DNA of 64,000 nt from Spirochaetota bacterium. Its GTDB lineage: Bacteria; Spirochaetota; UBA4802; JAKQUI01. This document shows positions 1 through 9,003 of this stretch, in pieces. The position numbers and the translations under genes were made by a program. Within the stretch, counting starts at the first letter, position 1. Each line of letters starts with the position of its first letter. Under the pieces are notes generated by a model. That model saw only the letters and a list, made by a program, of their open reading frames with translations, was not told the origin of the DNA and ran no database searches. The stretch lies in contig JAKQUI010000062.1 of NCBI GenBank assembly GCA_029562645.1, forward strand, positions 1 through 64,000. Reading direction: 5' to 3'.

Positions 1-626
1 ATCTCGGCGCGGGTCTCGGCGGCGTTCTTGTCGCGGGTGTCCTCCAGGATGAGCGCGAAATCGCGCAGGCGCTCCTCGATGTCGCGGGTGCTCTCCTTGA
101 GCTTGCCGGTTTGCAGGCTGATCTCGGCGGTGAGCTCGCGCGAGCGCTCGCGGACCTTGTTGTTGAACGATTCGATGATGGCGGCGGTGCTCGAATCGAG
201 GTTCGCGATGTTCTCGTTGAGCACGCCGATGCGCTTGGTCACCTCGGAGAAGCTCTCGCGGGTGGCGGAGATGAACTCGATCTGCTGGTTCACGTCGCGC
301 GCGGCCTGCGACACGACGCGCAGGTCCTCCTCGACCTTCTTGAGGTTGGATTTCTCGATGGAGAGCCCCTTGAGCTTCCCCTCGATGTCGATGATGGACT
401 CCTTGAGCCCCACGGAAACGGCGGCGGCCTTTTTAAGCAGGATGTCCATCTCGATGGTGGCGTCGTCGAGCCGCCGCCCCTCGTTCTCGGTGAGCTTCTT
501 GAAGTCCTTCTGGATCTTGTCGGAGTAGCGCTTGAGCTTGATGAGCTTCAGGTTCGAGCGGTCGAGCCGCCGGAAGATGAGAATGAGGACAACGCATGCG
601 GCCAGGGTGATGATGTTCAGGACCAT
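1..626 (-). CDS. SpiroCoCo-type coiled-coil protein (N-terminal part)
   Basis: Runs off the left edge; 208 residues are visible. The protein opens with one membrane segment (MVLNIITLAACVVLILIF), followed by a basic stretch and then an uninterrupted charged, heptad-like helix rich in K, E, R and L. This layout (short N-terminal anchor, very long coiled coil) matches the spirochaete-restricted SpiroCoCo family, whose cellular role is not established. The ATG at 624-626 has a GGAGAG Shine-Dalgarno six bases upstream. It is divergent from the 3D-domain gene. I infer a membrane-tethered structural role; family assignment is from the overall look, not from a catalytic motif. Confidence 0.75.
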   Translation of the reverse strand, partial: MVLNIITLAACVVLILIFRRLDRSNLKLIKLKRYSDKIQKDFKKLTENEGRRLDDATIEMDILLKKAAAVSVGLKESIIDIEGKLKGLSIEKSNLKKVEEDLRVVSQAARDVNQQIEFISATRESFSEVTKRIGVLNENIANLDSSTAAIIESFNNKVRERSRELTAEISLQTGKLKESTRDIEERLRDFALILEDTRDKNAAETRAE

Positions 627-698
627 ATCGTCTCTCCGGGTTCGCGCCCGTGTGCTCGTGAAGGGATCGTCTTTAGTGAATATATACCCGCAAATGTT

Positions 699-742
699 TA
701 TATTGATGAGACATAACAAATATGTCAATAAAATTTTATGTC
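699..742 (-). promoter_or_regulatory. AT-rich divergent promoter region with inverted repeats
   Basis: A perfect TTGACA (minus strand, 723-728) lies upstream of the coiled-coil gene with AT-rich candidates for the -10 at about 699-705. GACATAA (710-716) is inverted at 736-742 (TTATGTC) and partly at 721-726 (TATGTC), so a regulator site may overlap the promoter. The -10 is ambiguous. Confidence 0.4.
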
Positions 743-836
743 ACATTATATTAATACATGGCGCACCACGCCGGCGCGGGAACGGCGGGGATATGATGTT
801 GACAAATCGGTTCGAGGAATCGGCAATGGCGGCACC

Positions 837-1460
837 ATGACTTCCGGTTCGAACAACCGCGCGCGCGTGCAACGGACGACGGCCGCCGGCATCGCCTTCG
901 GCATGATACATCTATGTGTCGTCGTCGCCATCTCCGCGCAGCTGTATTCCGAGCGGCCGTCGCTCGCGCGTTCGCGTGACGCGACACCCGGCGCGGCGCT
1001 CGAGGCGCTCTTCGCGAGCGCGCACTTCGACGACTGCCTGGTGGCCGGGCGCGCATTCGAGATTACCGCGTATTGCCCGGGCCCGTGCTGCAACACCGGG
1101 ACGGTGATCCGCGACGGCGCGCCCGTCACGGTCGACTGGAGCGGACGCGTCGCGGCAAGCCGCGTGTCGCTGGACCTCTTCCGCGCCGCCGGCATCGATG
1201 TCGTCGCGGTGGACCCCGCGTCGGTGCCGTTCGGTTCGCTCGTGCGCTCCGAGGGCCGGCTCTATCTCGCGCTGGACCGGGGGAGCGCCATCGTCGGCGA
1301 CCGGCTCGACGTGCTCTTGTCCGATCACGCATCGACGGTCCGCTTCGGGCGGCGGCGCGACCGGCCGGCGATCGTGTTCACGCCCGCGCGCCCGGATGCG
1401 GTGCTGCGGGCGGTCGAGTCCTTCGCGCTCCGCGGTACCCCGTTCCCGCAGGGCGGGTGA
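837..1460 (+). CDS. membrane-anchored 3D-domain protein
   Basis: 207 residues: a short basic N-terminus, one membrane segment (about residues 15-35), then a 3D (Asp-Asp-Asp) domain of the MltA/RpfB C-terminal type. Visible are the AYCPGPCCNTG opening (about 78-88) and the three aspartates in VDP, LDRG and LDVLLSD. In known proteins this beta-barrel domain belongs to peptidoglycan-active enzymes, so a periplasmic cell-wall role is likely. Two adjacent cysteines in the opening loop are unusual and could form a disulfide. The ATG at 837 is chosen because it places the membrane segment near the N-terminus; no good ribosome-binding site precedes it and an upstream start at 738 is open. The methyltransferase gene follows after 7 bp. 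Confidence 0.7.
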   Translation: MTSGSNNRARVQRTTAAGIAFGMIHLCVVVAISAQLYSERPSLARSRDATPGAALEALFASAHFDDCLVAGRAFEITAYCPGPCCNTGTVIRDGAPVTVDWSGRVAASRVSLDLFRAAGIDVVAVDPASVPFGSLVRSEGRLYLALDRGSAIVGDRLDVLLSDHASTVRFGRRRDRPAIVFTPARPDAVLRAVESFALRGTPFPQGG

Positions 1461-1467
1461 GGCGGCG

Positions 1468-2487
1468 ATGGCGCCATCATCCCGCACCGAGGCGCTGGGG
1501 CGGCTGGACGGCGACGACGAGCTCGTTCGCGCGATCCTGCCGCACTGTCGTCTCACGCGCGGCGGCGTTTGGGAGGACCCGGTGCGCGGCCACCGCGTGG
1601 GCGTGTGCGACGCGGCCGATCCCGACGAGGTCGCGCGTCTCTTCGCGGACGTCCGTGTGCGCACCGTCATCAACGATCCCCCGTACAATGTGATTGTGGG
1701 CGGGGTGAAAAAAAGCGACGCGCTGGGAAAGATGACCCTCGCGGCCTATCTCGAGTTTTCCCGGCGCTGGGTCGAAAACGCCGTGGCCTGCATGGCCGAC
1801 GATGCCGACCTGTTCGTCTGGCTGGGCGCCGATTACCGGGACCACTTTCGGCCGCTGCCCGATTTCATGGTGCTGATGCGTGCAGTGGAGGCGCTTCGCG
1901 CGAAGAACTACATCACCGTGCGCAACCAACGCGGCTACGGGACGCAGAAGAACTGGATGTGGATCCGCCAGGAGCTCTTGCATTACGCGAAGGGGAATCC
2001 CTCGTTTCGCGTGGTGTACACCGACATCCCCAAGGTGCTCAAGGGCTACTACAAGGTGGTGGGCGGCGCGATGACGGAAAACATCGAGCGCAGCCGCTCG
2101 GAGACCATCCGGCCCGGGAACGTGTGGATCGACATCCAGCAGGTCTTCTACCGCATGGAGGAGAACGTGCCCGGCTGCTATGCGCAGAAGCCGCTTTCCG
2201 CGATCGAGCGGATCATGCGCTGCTGCAGCGACGAGGGCGACGTGATCGGCGATTTCTTCGCGCACTCCGGGAGCACCCTCATCGCGGGCGAGCGGCTGGG
2301 GCGGCGCGTGATTACGTGCGACCTCGATCCCGTGTTTGCGGAGATCGCGATCCGCCGTCTCGAGCGCTTCCGCGCGACCGGGAAGGCCGGCTGGCAATGG
2401 CAGAGCCCCTTCCCCGAGGTGACGGGCGATGCGACGGAATCCGACGGCGGCGACGCGGCCGATCCCGACGACGGTCGGCTCTTCTGA
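1468..2487 (+). CDS. orphan DNA methyltransferase, beta-class N6-adenine/N4-cytosine type
   Basis: 339 residues. Motif IV DPPY is at residues 70-73, and the S-adenosylmethionine-binding motif (DFFAHSGST) lies near residue 265, followed by LGRRVITCDLD. This order, DPPY before the FxGxG-like motif, is that of beta-class methyltransferases in the N6_N4_Mtase family (such as CcrM and M.HinfI relatives). DPPY fits N6-adenine or N4-cytosine methylation; the target site cannot be read from sequence. No restriction endonuclease gene is adjacent: the 3D-domain gene is upstream and lon downstream. Solitary enzymes of this class often act in cell-cycle or expression control or in protection. The ATG at 1468 follows the previous stop by 7 bp. 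Confidence 0.85.
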   Translation: MAPSSRTEALGRLDGDDELVRAILPHCRLTRGGVWEDPVRGHRVGVCDAADPDEVARLFADVRVRTVINDPPYNVIVGGVKKSDALGKMTLAAYLEFSRRWVENAVACMADDADLFVWLGADYRDHFRPLPDFMVLMRAVEALRAKNYITVRNQRGYGTQKNWMWIRQELLHYAKGNPSFRVVYTDIPKVLKGYYKVVGGAMTENIERSRSETIRPGNVWIDIQQVFYRMEENVPGCYAQKPLSAIERIMRCCSDEGDVIGDFFAHSGSTLIAGERLGRRVITCDLDPVFAEIAIRRLERFRATGKAGWQWQSPFPEVTGDATESDGGDAADPDDGRLF

Positions 2488-2571
2488 ATTAATCTTGACA
2501 GCTCCCTGTTGTCCGCACAGGCTCAGGGACGGATACTACCGCCCCGTCCGCGGGGCGCGCGAGGACATGGC

Positions 2572-5010
2572 ATGACACTGGACGACATCATTCCCGACGA
2601 AAGCGATCTGCAGGTCGAGACCAACCTCTTCGACAGCGGCCTCGTGCTCGTCGACCAGGTCCTGCCCTCGCAGCTCTATATCATCCCCATCCGCTTCCGG
2701 CCCATCTTTCCGGGGATCGTCACGCCGCTGATCATTTCGCACGGGCGTTTCTCCGAGGCCATCGACAAGGTGGTGGGGTCCTCGCGCACCGTGGGGCTGG
2801 TGCTCCTGAAGGACGACGACTCCGAGGAGATCATGTCGGCCGACCTGTACCGGCACGGCACGGCCGTGAGCATCCTCAAGAAGCTGAACCTGCCCGACGG
2901 CGGGATCAACGTGCTCATCAACAGCATCAAGCGCTTCCGGGTGAAGAAGTACATCTCCGAGAAGCCGCACCTGGTGGCCGATGTGGAGTACCTGGCCGAC
3001 GACATGCCGCGCAAGAACATGGAGATCAAGGCGCTCACCCGCGCGGTGCTCTCGCAGCTCAAGATGCTCTCGGAGAACAATCCGCTGTTCACCGAGGAGA
3101 TGAAGCTGACCATGGTGAACGTGGAGGAGCCGGGCAAGATCGCCGACTTCGTCACCTCCATTCTCAATATCGAAAAGAAGGAATTCCAGGACGTTCTGGA
3201 GACGCTCAACGTGAAGAAGCGCCTCGAGAAGGTGCTCAAGCTCCTGCACAAGGAGATGGGAGTGCTCTCGCTCCAGAAGAAGATACAGGGGCAGATCAAC
3301 GAGAAGATCGAGAAACAGCAGCGCGAGTTTTTCCTCAAGGAGCAGCTCAAGGCCATCAAGACCGAGTTGGGCCTGGACGAGGACGAGCGCTCGGCCGAGA
3401 TCAAGCGGTTGCGGAAAAAGGCCGAGGAGATGGACCTGCGCGGCGAGCCCGGCGAGCGGATCCGCGAGGAGCTCGAGAAGCTTTCGATCATGGACACCTC
3501 CTCGTCCGAGTACTCCATCACGCGCAACTACATCGAGACGGTGCTCTCGCTCCCGTGGCACGCGCGCTCGGACGACGCCATCGACATCGCGAAGGCCGAG
3601 CGGATCCTGGACCGCGACCACTACGGCCTGGCGGACGTGAAGAAGCGCATCCTGGAGTTTTTGGCCGTGCGCAAGCTCAAGCCCGATTCGCGCGGCTCCA
3701 TCATTTGCCTGGTGGGCCCGCCCGGCGTGGGCAAGACCTCCCTCGGGCAGTCCATCGCCGCGGCGATGAACCGGAAGTTCTTCCGCATGTCGCTGGGCGG
3801 GATGCGCGACGAGGCCGAGATCAAAGGGCACCGGCGCACCTATGTCGGGGCGATGACCGGGAAGATCATGAGCGGGCTGAAGATCGTGAAGACCCGCAAC
3901 CCCGTCTTCATGCTCGACGAGATCGACAAGCTCTCGGCGAGCTTTCAGGGCGATCCCGCCGCGGCGCTCCTGGAGGTGCTGGACCCCGAACAGAACCGCG
4001 AGTTCCGCGACCACTATCTGGACGTGCCCTTCGACCTGTCGGACGTCTTCTTCGTCACCACCGCGAACACGCTCGACAGCATCCCCGAGGTGCTGGCCGA
4101 CCGCATGGAGGTGATCCGCCTCTCCGGCTACATCACCGAGGAGAAGTACGAGATCGCCCGGCGCTATCTCCTGCCCAAGCAGCTCTCGCGTCACGGGCTC
4201 AAGAAGGACGCCATCCGCATCGCCAAGAAGGAATTCCTCTATCTGATCAACAACTGGGCGCGCGAGGCGGGCGTGCGTAATCTCGAGCGGCAGATCGAGA
4301 AGCTGTGCCGCAAGACCGCGACGATGATGGCGCGCGGCGCCCGGAATATCCGGCACGATCTCACGCTGGAGATGATCCGCGGGCACCTGGGCCAGGAGCT
4401 CTATCCGGCTGACGAGCTCCTCGGGGCCGACCGGCCCGGCATGGCGGTGGGGCTGGCGTGGACCTCGCTCGGCGGGACGACCATGGTGGTGGAGTCCATC
4501 GGCGTGGGACGCTCCGGCACCGAGGGACTGCAGCTCACCGGCCAGCTCGGCGCGGTGATGGTCGAATCGGCGAACATCGCGTTCAGCTACGTGCAGCACC
4601 TGCTGCGAGAGGACGAGCGCGCACGCTCCTTTTTCGCGCAGAACAAGGTCCACATCCACGTGCCCGAGGGGGCCACGCCCAAGGACGGGCCCTCGGCGGG
4701 CATCACCATGGCCACATCGCTCTTTTCGCTGGTCACGGGACGAATCATCAAGCCCCGCCTGGCGATGACCGGCGAGCTCACGCTCTCGGGGCGGGTGCTG
4801 CCCATCGGCGGCGTGAAGGAGAAGGTGGTGGCTGCGCGCCGCGCGGGCATCAGGGAGATCGTCCTGCCCCGGCTCAACGCCAAGGACCTCAAGGAGATAC
4901 CCGCCTACATCAAGAAGGGGATCGCATTTCACGAGGTCGATGATATCGCCGAGGTGATCGAGCTCGCCTTCCCCGGGAAGGGCGCGCGGCGTGCGCGGAG
5001 GGTGTCGTGA
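2572..5010 (+). CDS. lon: ATP-dependent protease La (Lon)
   Basis: 812 residues, close to the usual Lon length. Order: N-terminal substrate-binding domain (1-205), coiled helical linker, AAA+ module with Walker A GPPGVGKT (382-389) and Walker B FMLDEID, then the serine-lysine protease domain with PKDGPSAG (S708) and K751. Lon degrades misfolded and regulatory proteins in the cytoplasm. The ATG at 2572 is preferred over a TTG 63 bases earlier because it gives the family N-terminus (MTLDDIIPDES) and a GAGGA lies 8-13 bases upstream. Its stop overlaps the start of the next gene by 4 bp, so the two are co-transcribed. Confidence 0.97.
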   Translation: MTLDDIIPDESDLQVETNLFDSGLVLVDQVLPSQLYIIPIRFRPIFPGIVTPLIISHGRFSEAIDKVVGSSRTVGLVLLKDDDSEEIMSADLYRHGTAVSILKKLNLPDGGINVLINSIKRFRVKKYISEKPHLVADVEYLADDMPRKNMEIKALTRAVLSQLKMLSENNPLFTEEMKLTMVNVEEPGKIADFVTSILNIEKKEFQDVLETLNVKKRLEKVLKLLHKEMGVLSLQKKIQGQINEKIEKQQREFFLKEQLKAIKTELGLDEDERSAEIKRLRKKAEEMDLRGEPGERIREELEKLSIMDTSSSEYSITRNYIETVLSLPWHARSDDAIDIAKAERILDRDHYGLADVKKRILEFLAVRKLKPDSRGSIICLVGPPGVGKTSLGQSIAAAMNRKFFRMSLGGMRDEAEIKGHRRTYVGAMTGKIMSGLKIVKTRNPVFMLDEIDKLSASFQGDPAAALLEVLDPEQNREFRDHYLDVPFDLSDVFFVTTANTLDSIPEVLADRMEVIRLSGYITEEKYEIARRYLLPKQLSRHGLKKDAIRIAKKEFLYLINNWAREAGVRNLERQIEKLCRKTATMMARGARNIRHDLTLEMIRGHLGQELYPADELLGADRPGMAVGLAWTSLGGTTMVVESIGVGRSGTEGLQLTGQLGAVMVESANIAFSYVQHLLREDERARSFFAQNKVHIHVPEGATPKDGPSAGITMATSLFSLVTGRIIKPRLAMTGELTLSGRVLPIGGVKEKVVAARRAGIREIVLPRLNAKDLKEIPAYIKKGIAFHEVDDIAEVIELAFPGKGARRARRVS

Positions 5011-6353
5011 CGCGTCGTCTGCTCGCCGGCGTTCTCGCACTCGCGATTGTGGGCATGCCGTCGCTCGCGCGGGCGATGGGAAAGAGCTTCGCGATGGGCG
5101 GCGTCCAATCCGTGCTCTCCGACGGCGCCTACGACGCCGCAAAGAATCCCGCCCTCCTGCCGCTGCATACGGAAGGCGCCGCTGCTGGCCTTATTGTGCG
5201 TTCCCTCGCGGGATATTCGTTTACCGGCTCCAGCTATGTCTATTTCCAGGACAGCGAACGCGGTATCACCGCCGAGATGCGGGATGTGATGTTAACCCTG
5301 TATGGCGTCGACCTGTGTTTCCTGGCGCGGATCGGCGGTTCCGTTGTGGGCGTATCGGTCACCGATGGGAGCGACCCGCAATATATGCGGGTAACGAGTA
5401 ATAACACCATCGCTATTAGTAATGCGATTGTGGAAACAAAGGGGGATGATACGACCTACGCCCCCGCGCTCAACCTGTCCTGGGGGATGACGATTTCGGC
5501 GCATACGTCCATCGGCCTGATCCTTTCCGGGAAGCACACCGGAAAGCATTCGGTCGAGGGCAAGAGCATGATGAATGAAGGCCGGGAGCTGTATTACATC
5601 ACGAAAACGACCGACACCTCGACCACGTCCGCGTCCCTCGGGTTTGGCCTGCTCTATCGCACGGACGATGCGCAGGCGGGCATTGCCGTGCTGAGTGGCG
5701 ATGTCACGTGGATCGGCCAGACCGGCGGGTATGATTATGCCGATAAGCGCTATCTGATAAATCCGTCGATCGAGGACCGGAGCGGATCGGAAGACGCGCT
5801 GGTCACAAGCAGCGGGGTGTATACGAAGGGGCCAATGATTGTCGCCGGCGGATACCGGCGGCTCTCGCCGATGTTCGCCGTGGCCGTCGAGGGAAGCTAC
5901 GTATTTCGCAATTCGTATCGGTCGCGCGCCGTTACGGTCTCAGATCCGAATTCGAACGGCGAATGCGCGGTGACGGAGATTGCCGTCATAACCCGACAGA
6001 GCGGCACGACCGGCTTTCGGGGCGGCGTCGAGTTCACGCCCCTCACGGGGCTTTCGTTCATGCTGGGCGGCGCCTACAGTTACGAACGCACCGGGAGCGA
6101 CACGCCGTCGAGCTCGGACCGTACGAACAGCGCCTACCAGACCACAGGCAAGGAGTCGCTCACCGCGACCGGCGGCGTGGTGTATTCGAGCCCGCAGCGC
6201 TTTTCCGTCGGCATCATCGCGGCCTACGGCGATACGGTGATTCGGGAACGAAAACGGGAGTATTCGGGCAACGGGGATTTGACCAGTCGCAGCACGTCAC
6301 GGATGAGCTTGCGGCTGACCATGGTGGGCCTGAGCTCCCAATTCATTTTCTAG
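5007..6353 (+). CDS. outer-membrane beta-barrel protein (FadL/UPF0164-like)
   Basis: 448 residues with a signal peptide (MTRRLLAGVLALAIVGMPSLARA) and a body of alternating hydrophobic and polar strands ending in QFIF, a typical barrel-insertion C-terminus. The segment SDGAYDAAKNPALLP just after the signal resembles the N-terminal plug region of FadL-type porins, of which treponemes carry several (UPF0164). Function is therefore probably uptake of hydrophobic molecules, but this is inference from overall layout. The GTG start overlaps the lon stop by 4 bp (GTGA). It converges with the acyltransferase-hydrolase gene 6 bp away. Confidence 0.6.
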   Translation: MTRRLLAGVLALAIVGMPSLARAMGKSFAMGGVQSVLSDGAYDAAKNPALLPLHTEGAAAGLIVRSLAGYSFTGSSYVYFQDSERGITAEMRDVMLTLYGVDLCFLARIGGSVVGVSVTDGSDPQYMRVTSNNTIAISNAIVETKGDDTTYAPALNLSWGMTISAHTSIGLILSGKHTGKHSVEGKSMMNEGRELYYITKTTDTSTTSASLGFGLLYRTDDAQAGIAVLSGDVTWIGQTGGYDYADKRYLINPSIEDRSGSEDALVTSSGVYTKGPMIVAGGYRRLSPMFAVAVEGSYVFRNSYRSRAVTVSDPNSNGECAVTEIAVITRQSGTTGFRGGVEFTPLTGLSFMLGGAYSYERTGSDTPSSSDRTNSAYQTTGKESLTATGGVVYSSPQRFSVGIIAAYGDTVIRERKREYSGNGDLTSRSTSRMSLRLTMVGLSSQFIF

Positions 6354-6359
6354 TCGCTG

Positions 6360-8540
6360 CTACAAGTGCCGCCGTAAAAAGCGGTGCACCCTGACAAAGA
6401 GCTCCGGCGCCTCGTCGCCCCGCAGGATGCCGTGATGGTTCGCCGGGACCACGTAGAGCTCCTTCTTTCGGGCCTTGATCTTCTTGTAAATCTTCTTGCC
6501 GCTCTCCGCCTTCACCACCGGATCGTCCGAGCCCTGCACCACCAGCACCGGCATGGTGATGTCCCGCAGCCGGTCGTTCACGATTCCCATCAGCTCCTCG
6601 AGCTGGTCCACGCCGGCCACGGGGTTGCGCGCGTAATTGATATCAGGGTTCTCCGGGTTGTTGGGCACAAACGGCAAGAGCGCGCGCGGAATCTTGAAAC
6701 GCGCGAGCAGGCGGTTGAGAAAGGCGAAGAGGAACGCGAAGCGCGACGCGGGATTGGCCAGCTTGAGCGGCGCGTTGATCGAGACGGCGCAGCGCACGGT
6801 GTGCGGCTTGTTCGCCGCGTGCAAGAGCGCCAGCCCCGCGCCCGTCGAGAACCCGACGATCGCCATGCGGCGCACGGTGTTTTTCATGATGATATAGCCG
6901 CGGTTGACGGATTCGTACCAGTCGACCCAGGTCCGCTGCGCGAGGTCGTCAGGCGTGGTGCCGTGCCCCCGGAGGCGCACGCCGTAGACCGCGTAGCCCT
7001 TGGTGCGGAGATAGTCGGCGAGGGGGCGCACCTCCTCCGGCGCCGCCATGTAGCCGTGCACGAGCAGGACGCCCGTTCGCGAAAAAAAGCGACGGAGGAA
7101 AAACGGCGCGCCGACCTCCCGGGGCTTGGACTCGCCTTCGCGGAAAAAATGCCGGTAATCGCGCTCGAAGATGTCGCGGTCGAGCGCAACAAACTGATCG
7201 CGAATGCGCCGACGCAGCAGAAAGCCCGGAAGCCAGCTTGCGCGGCGCACGCACCGCTGCGCGTCCACGATGGGTTCGATCTCGTTGCGCATCACCTCCA
7301 CGATATTGTCCTTGCGGACGGAGTGGAACTCGTGCTGAAGGCGGAACCGCGCGCGGTTCCTGATGATGAAGCCGTTCTTCAGACGGATCAGGCCGTCGGC
7401 GGCGACCGCCGTCAGGAAGTTGTCGAGCTTGTGAAAGGTGTCGTCCGAGAGCAGATGGGACTGGTCGCGCATCAGGGTCGAGTGAAACGAGCGGATGGTG
7501 GACCGGTACCCGTAGAGCAGGTTGGCCGCGTAAAAGGCGCGCATGCGGAAATCCTCTATCCTGATCCGCTTTCGCCAGTAGGCGGTGAGCAGATAGGAGA
7601 AGATGTGATCGTGGTTCACGGTGGTCAGCGCGTAGATCTCCGACATGTAGCGCGCCATGAGCGCCGTGCTTGCGCGCGCGAAGGGGAGCCGCCGGGCGGT
7701 CTCGTCGCGTCCAATGACCGGCTCCGCCGATTCGAGAGCCCGGACGATGGCGGGATCGCCGAAGTATTCGTCCAGGCCGATGGGCGCGCCGAAGTTGATG
7801 TCGATGTCCACCCCGTCGAGGATCATCGCCCCCTCGACCTCGAGCTCCTCGTCCACGCGCGACGGGACCGCGCCCGCGATTTTGCCGGCGATCGTATTCA
7901 GGAGGTTCTTTCGCGAGCGCACCGGAAAGTAGGTGATGTTCACCGGCACGATGACGGTGGCGCGCGCGGTGATTTCGTCGGTCCTGAACGAGGCGGGAAT
8001 CTCGAAGTGCGCGCGATAGGCGGACACCCCCGCCGCATTCCCCGTCTCGGCGAGGCGGCGCATGTGGCGCCGCACGAACTCTGAGCGCAGGGCCAGGAGG
8101 GCGGCGCCCGTGTGCGGCGGGCGGCGGATCCCCGAGTTGTACACCATGAACTTTCCCTTCTCGACGATCTTCTTGTCCTTGACCATCTGTCCCTCGGGGA
8201 AGATGATGCAGGGGAAATCGCCGCGCAGGAGGGCGCTGGTCATGAGCGTGTCGCGGTTCTCCGCCTTGGTGGAGATCGCGCCCAGCTTCGAGAGGTAGCG
8301 CCCGAAGCCGCCGCCGAAGAACTCGTGATAGGCCAGCGAGAGGGCATGCTTGCCCGTGATCTTGTAGATCAGGTGCGGCAGGAAAAAGGTCTCCATCCGC
8401 GTGAAGTGATTCACCACGTACACCACGGGCTGATCCGGGATGTTCTCCGCATCGTGCCAGCGGATGTTGGCGCGCGTGGTGTTCATGAGCGTGTCGATGG
8501 CCAGGCCCGTCAGGCGGAGGAAGAAATTCGAGAGCTCCAT
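6360..8540 (-). CDS. fused PlsC-like acyltransferase and alpha/beta hydrolase
   Basis: 726 residues with two catalytic modules. Residues 1-270 look like a glycerolipid acyltransferase: NHFTRME replaces the usual NHxxxxD (HX4E, not HX4D), and FPEGQM stands for the second block. A helical linker of about 200 residues follows. Residues 500-726 form an alpha/beta hydrolase of the monoacylglycerol-lipase type: LLVHGYMAAPEE oxyanion loop, nucleophile elbow GFSTGAG, acid in VVQGSDDPV, and a C-terminal histidine in NHHGI. The combination suggests acyl transfer and removal on lipids by one polypeptide, but the substrate is unknown. It is third in an operon after the PAS/ATPase regulator and the Nudix gene (2-bp gap). 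Confidence 0.8.
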   Translation of the reverse strand: MELSNFFLRLTGLAIDTLMNTTRANIRWHDAENIPDQPVVYVVNHFTRMETFFLPHLIYKITGKHALSLAYHEFFGGGFGRYLSKLGAISTKAENRDTLMTSALLRGDFPCIIFPEGQMVKDKKIVEKGKFMVYNSGIRRPPHTGAALLALRSEFVRRHMRRLAETGNAAGVSAYRAHFEIPASFRTDEITARATVIVPVNITYFPVRSRKNLLNTIAGKIAGAVPSRVDEELEVEGAMILDGVDIDINFGAPIGLDEYFGDPAIVRALESAEPVIGRDETARRLPFARASTALMARYMSEIYALTTVNHDHIFSYLLTAYWRKRIRIEDFRMRAFYAANLLYGYRSTIRSFHSTLMRDQSHLLSDDTFHKLDNFLTAVAADGLIRLKNGFIIRNRARFRLQHEFHSVRKDNIVEVMRNEIEPIVDAQRCVRRASWLPGFLLRRRIRDQFVALDRDIFERDYRHFFREGESKPREVGAPFFLRRFFSRTGVLLVHGYMAAPEEVRPLADYLRTKGYAVYGVRLRGHGTTPDDLAQRTWVDWYESVNRGYIIMKNTVRRMAIVGFSTGAGLALLHAANKPHTVRCAVSINAPLKLANPASRFAFLFAFLNRLLARFKIPRALLPFVPNNPENPDINYARNPVAGVDQLEELMGIVNDRLRDITMPVLVVQGSDDPVVKAESGKKIYKKIKARKKELYVVPANHHGILRGDEAPELFVRVHRFLRRHL

Positions 8541-8542
8541 CG

Positions 8543-8965
8543 TCAGTAGCGCCCCTCCCGGTAGTCTGCGAGGATCTGCGCGTGGTCGAAGACGAGGGGC
8601 GCGGGGAGCGCGTCGATGGCGAAGATGCGCGCGGTAAGCGCGTCGTCGGCGCCGGCGGGCTCGCCCTGGGCGCGCGCGACGAACACCGTCGAGATGGTGT
8701 GCTGGCGCGGGTCGCGCGCGGGATCGGAATAGACGTGGAACTGGCGCACCAGGCGGACCCGGAGCGAGGTCTCCTCCAGCGCCTCGCGCTCGGCGGCATG
8801 CTCCACGGACTCGCCGTAATCGACGAAGCCGCCCGGGATCGCCCAGCCGTGCGGCGGGTTTTTCCGTTCGATGAGGACGATGCCGCGGAGTGCGCTCGTC
8901 GCGGCGTCCTCGATCTCGATGATGATGTCGACCGTCGGTGCTGGATTCCGGTAGTGCGCTTCCAT
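8543..8965 (-). CDS. Nudix hydrolase
   Basis: 140 residues. A complete Nudix box starts at GGFVDYGE and continues through REALEETSL, giving the G-x5-E-x7-REUxEE core that binds the metal and cleaves nucleoside diphosphate-X compounds. The preceding GWAIPGG is typical of ADP-ribose pyrophosphatase-like and MutT-like members; the exact substrate cannot be told. The ATG at 8965 is preferred because GGAGAAG lies just upstream (an earlier in-frame ATG at 9007 has none). It sits 38 bp after the PAS/ATPase gene and 2 bp before the acyltransferase-hydrolase, so the three are likely one transcript. Confidence 0.88.
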   Translation of the reverse strand: MEAHYRNPAPTVDIIIEIEDAATSALRGIVLIERKNPPHGWAIPGGFVDYGESVEHAAEREALEETSLRVRLVRQFHVYSDPARDPRQHTISTVFVARAQGEPAGADDALTARIFAIDALPAPLVFDHAQILADYREGRY

Positions 8966-9003
8966 GCGCTCTTCTCCTTGCCGGGCGGTTGGGTTCCCGG
9001 CGC

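Noticed and set aside
2495-2500. TTGACA upstream of lon
   Set aside because: No convincing -10 at the correct spacing; a promoter is not claimed.
2536-5142. Very long open frame on the strand opposite lon (868 codons)
   Set aside because: It is an antisense frame caused by high GC codon use; Lon's motifs explain the other strand, and this one has no recognisable domains.
6384-8084. Open frame opposite the acyltransferase-hydrolase
   Set aside because: No domain, H/R/V-rich, and the minus strand has the catalytic motifs.
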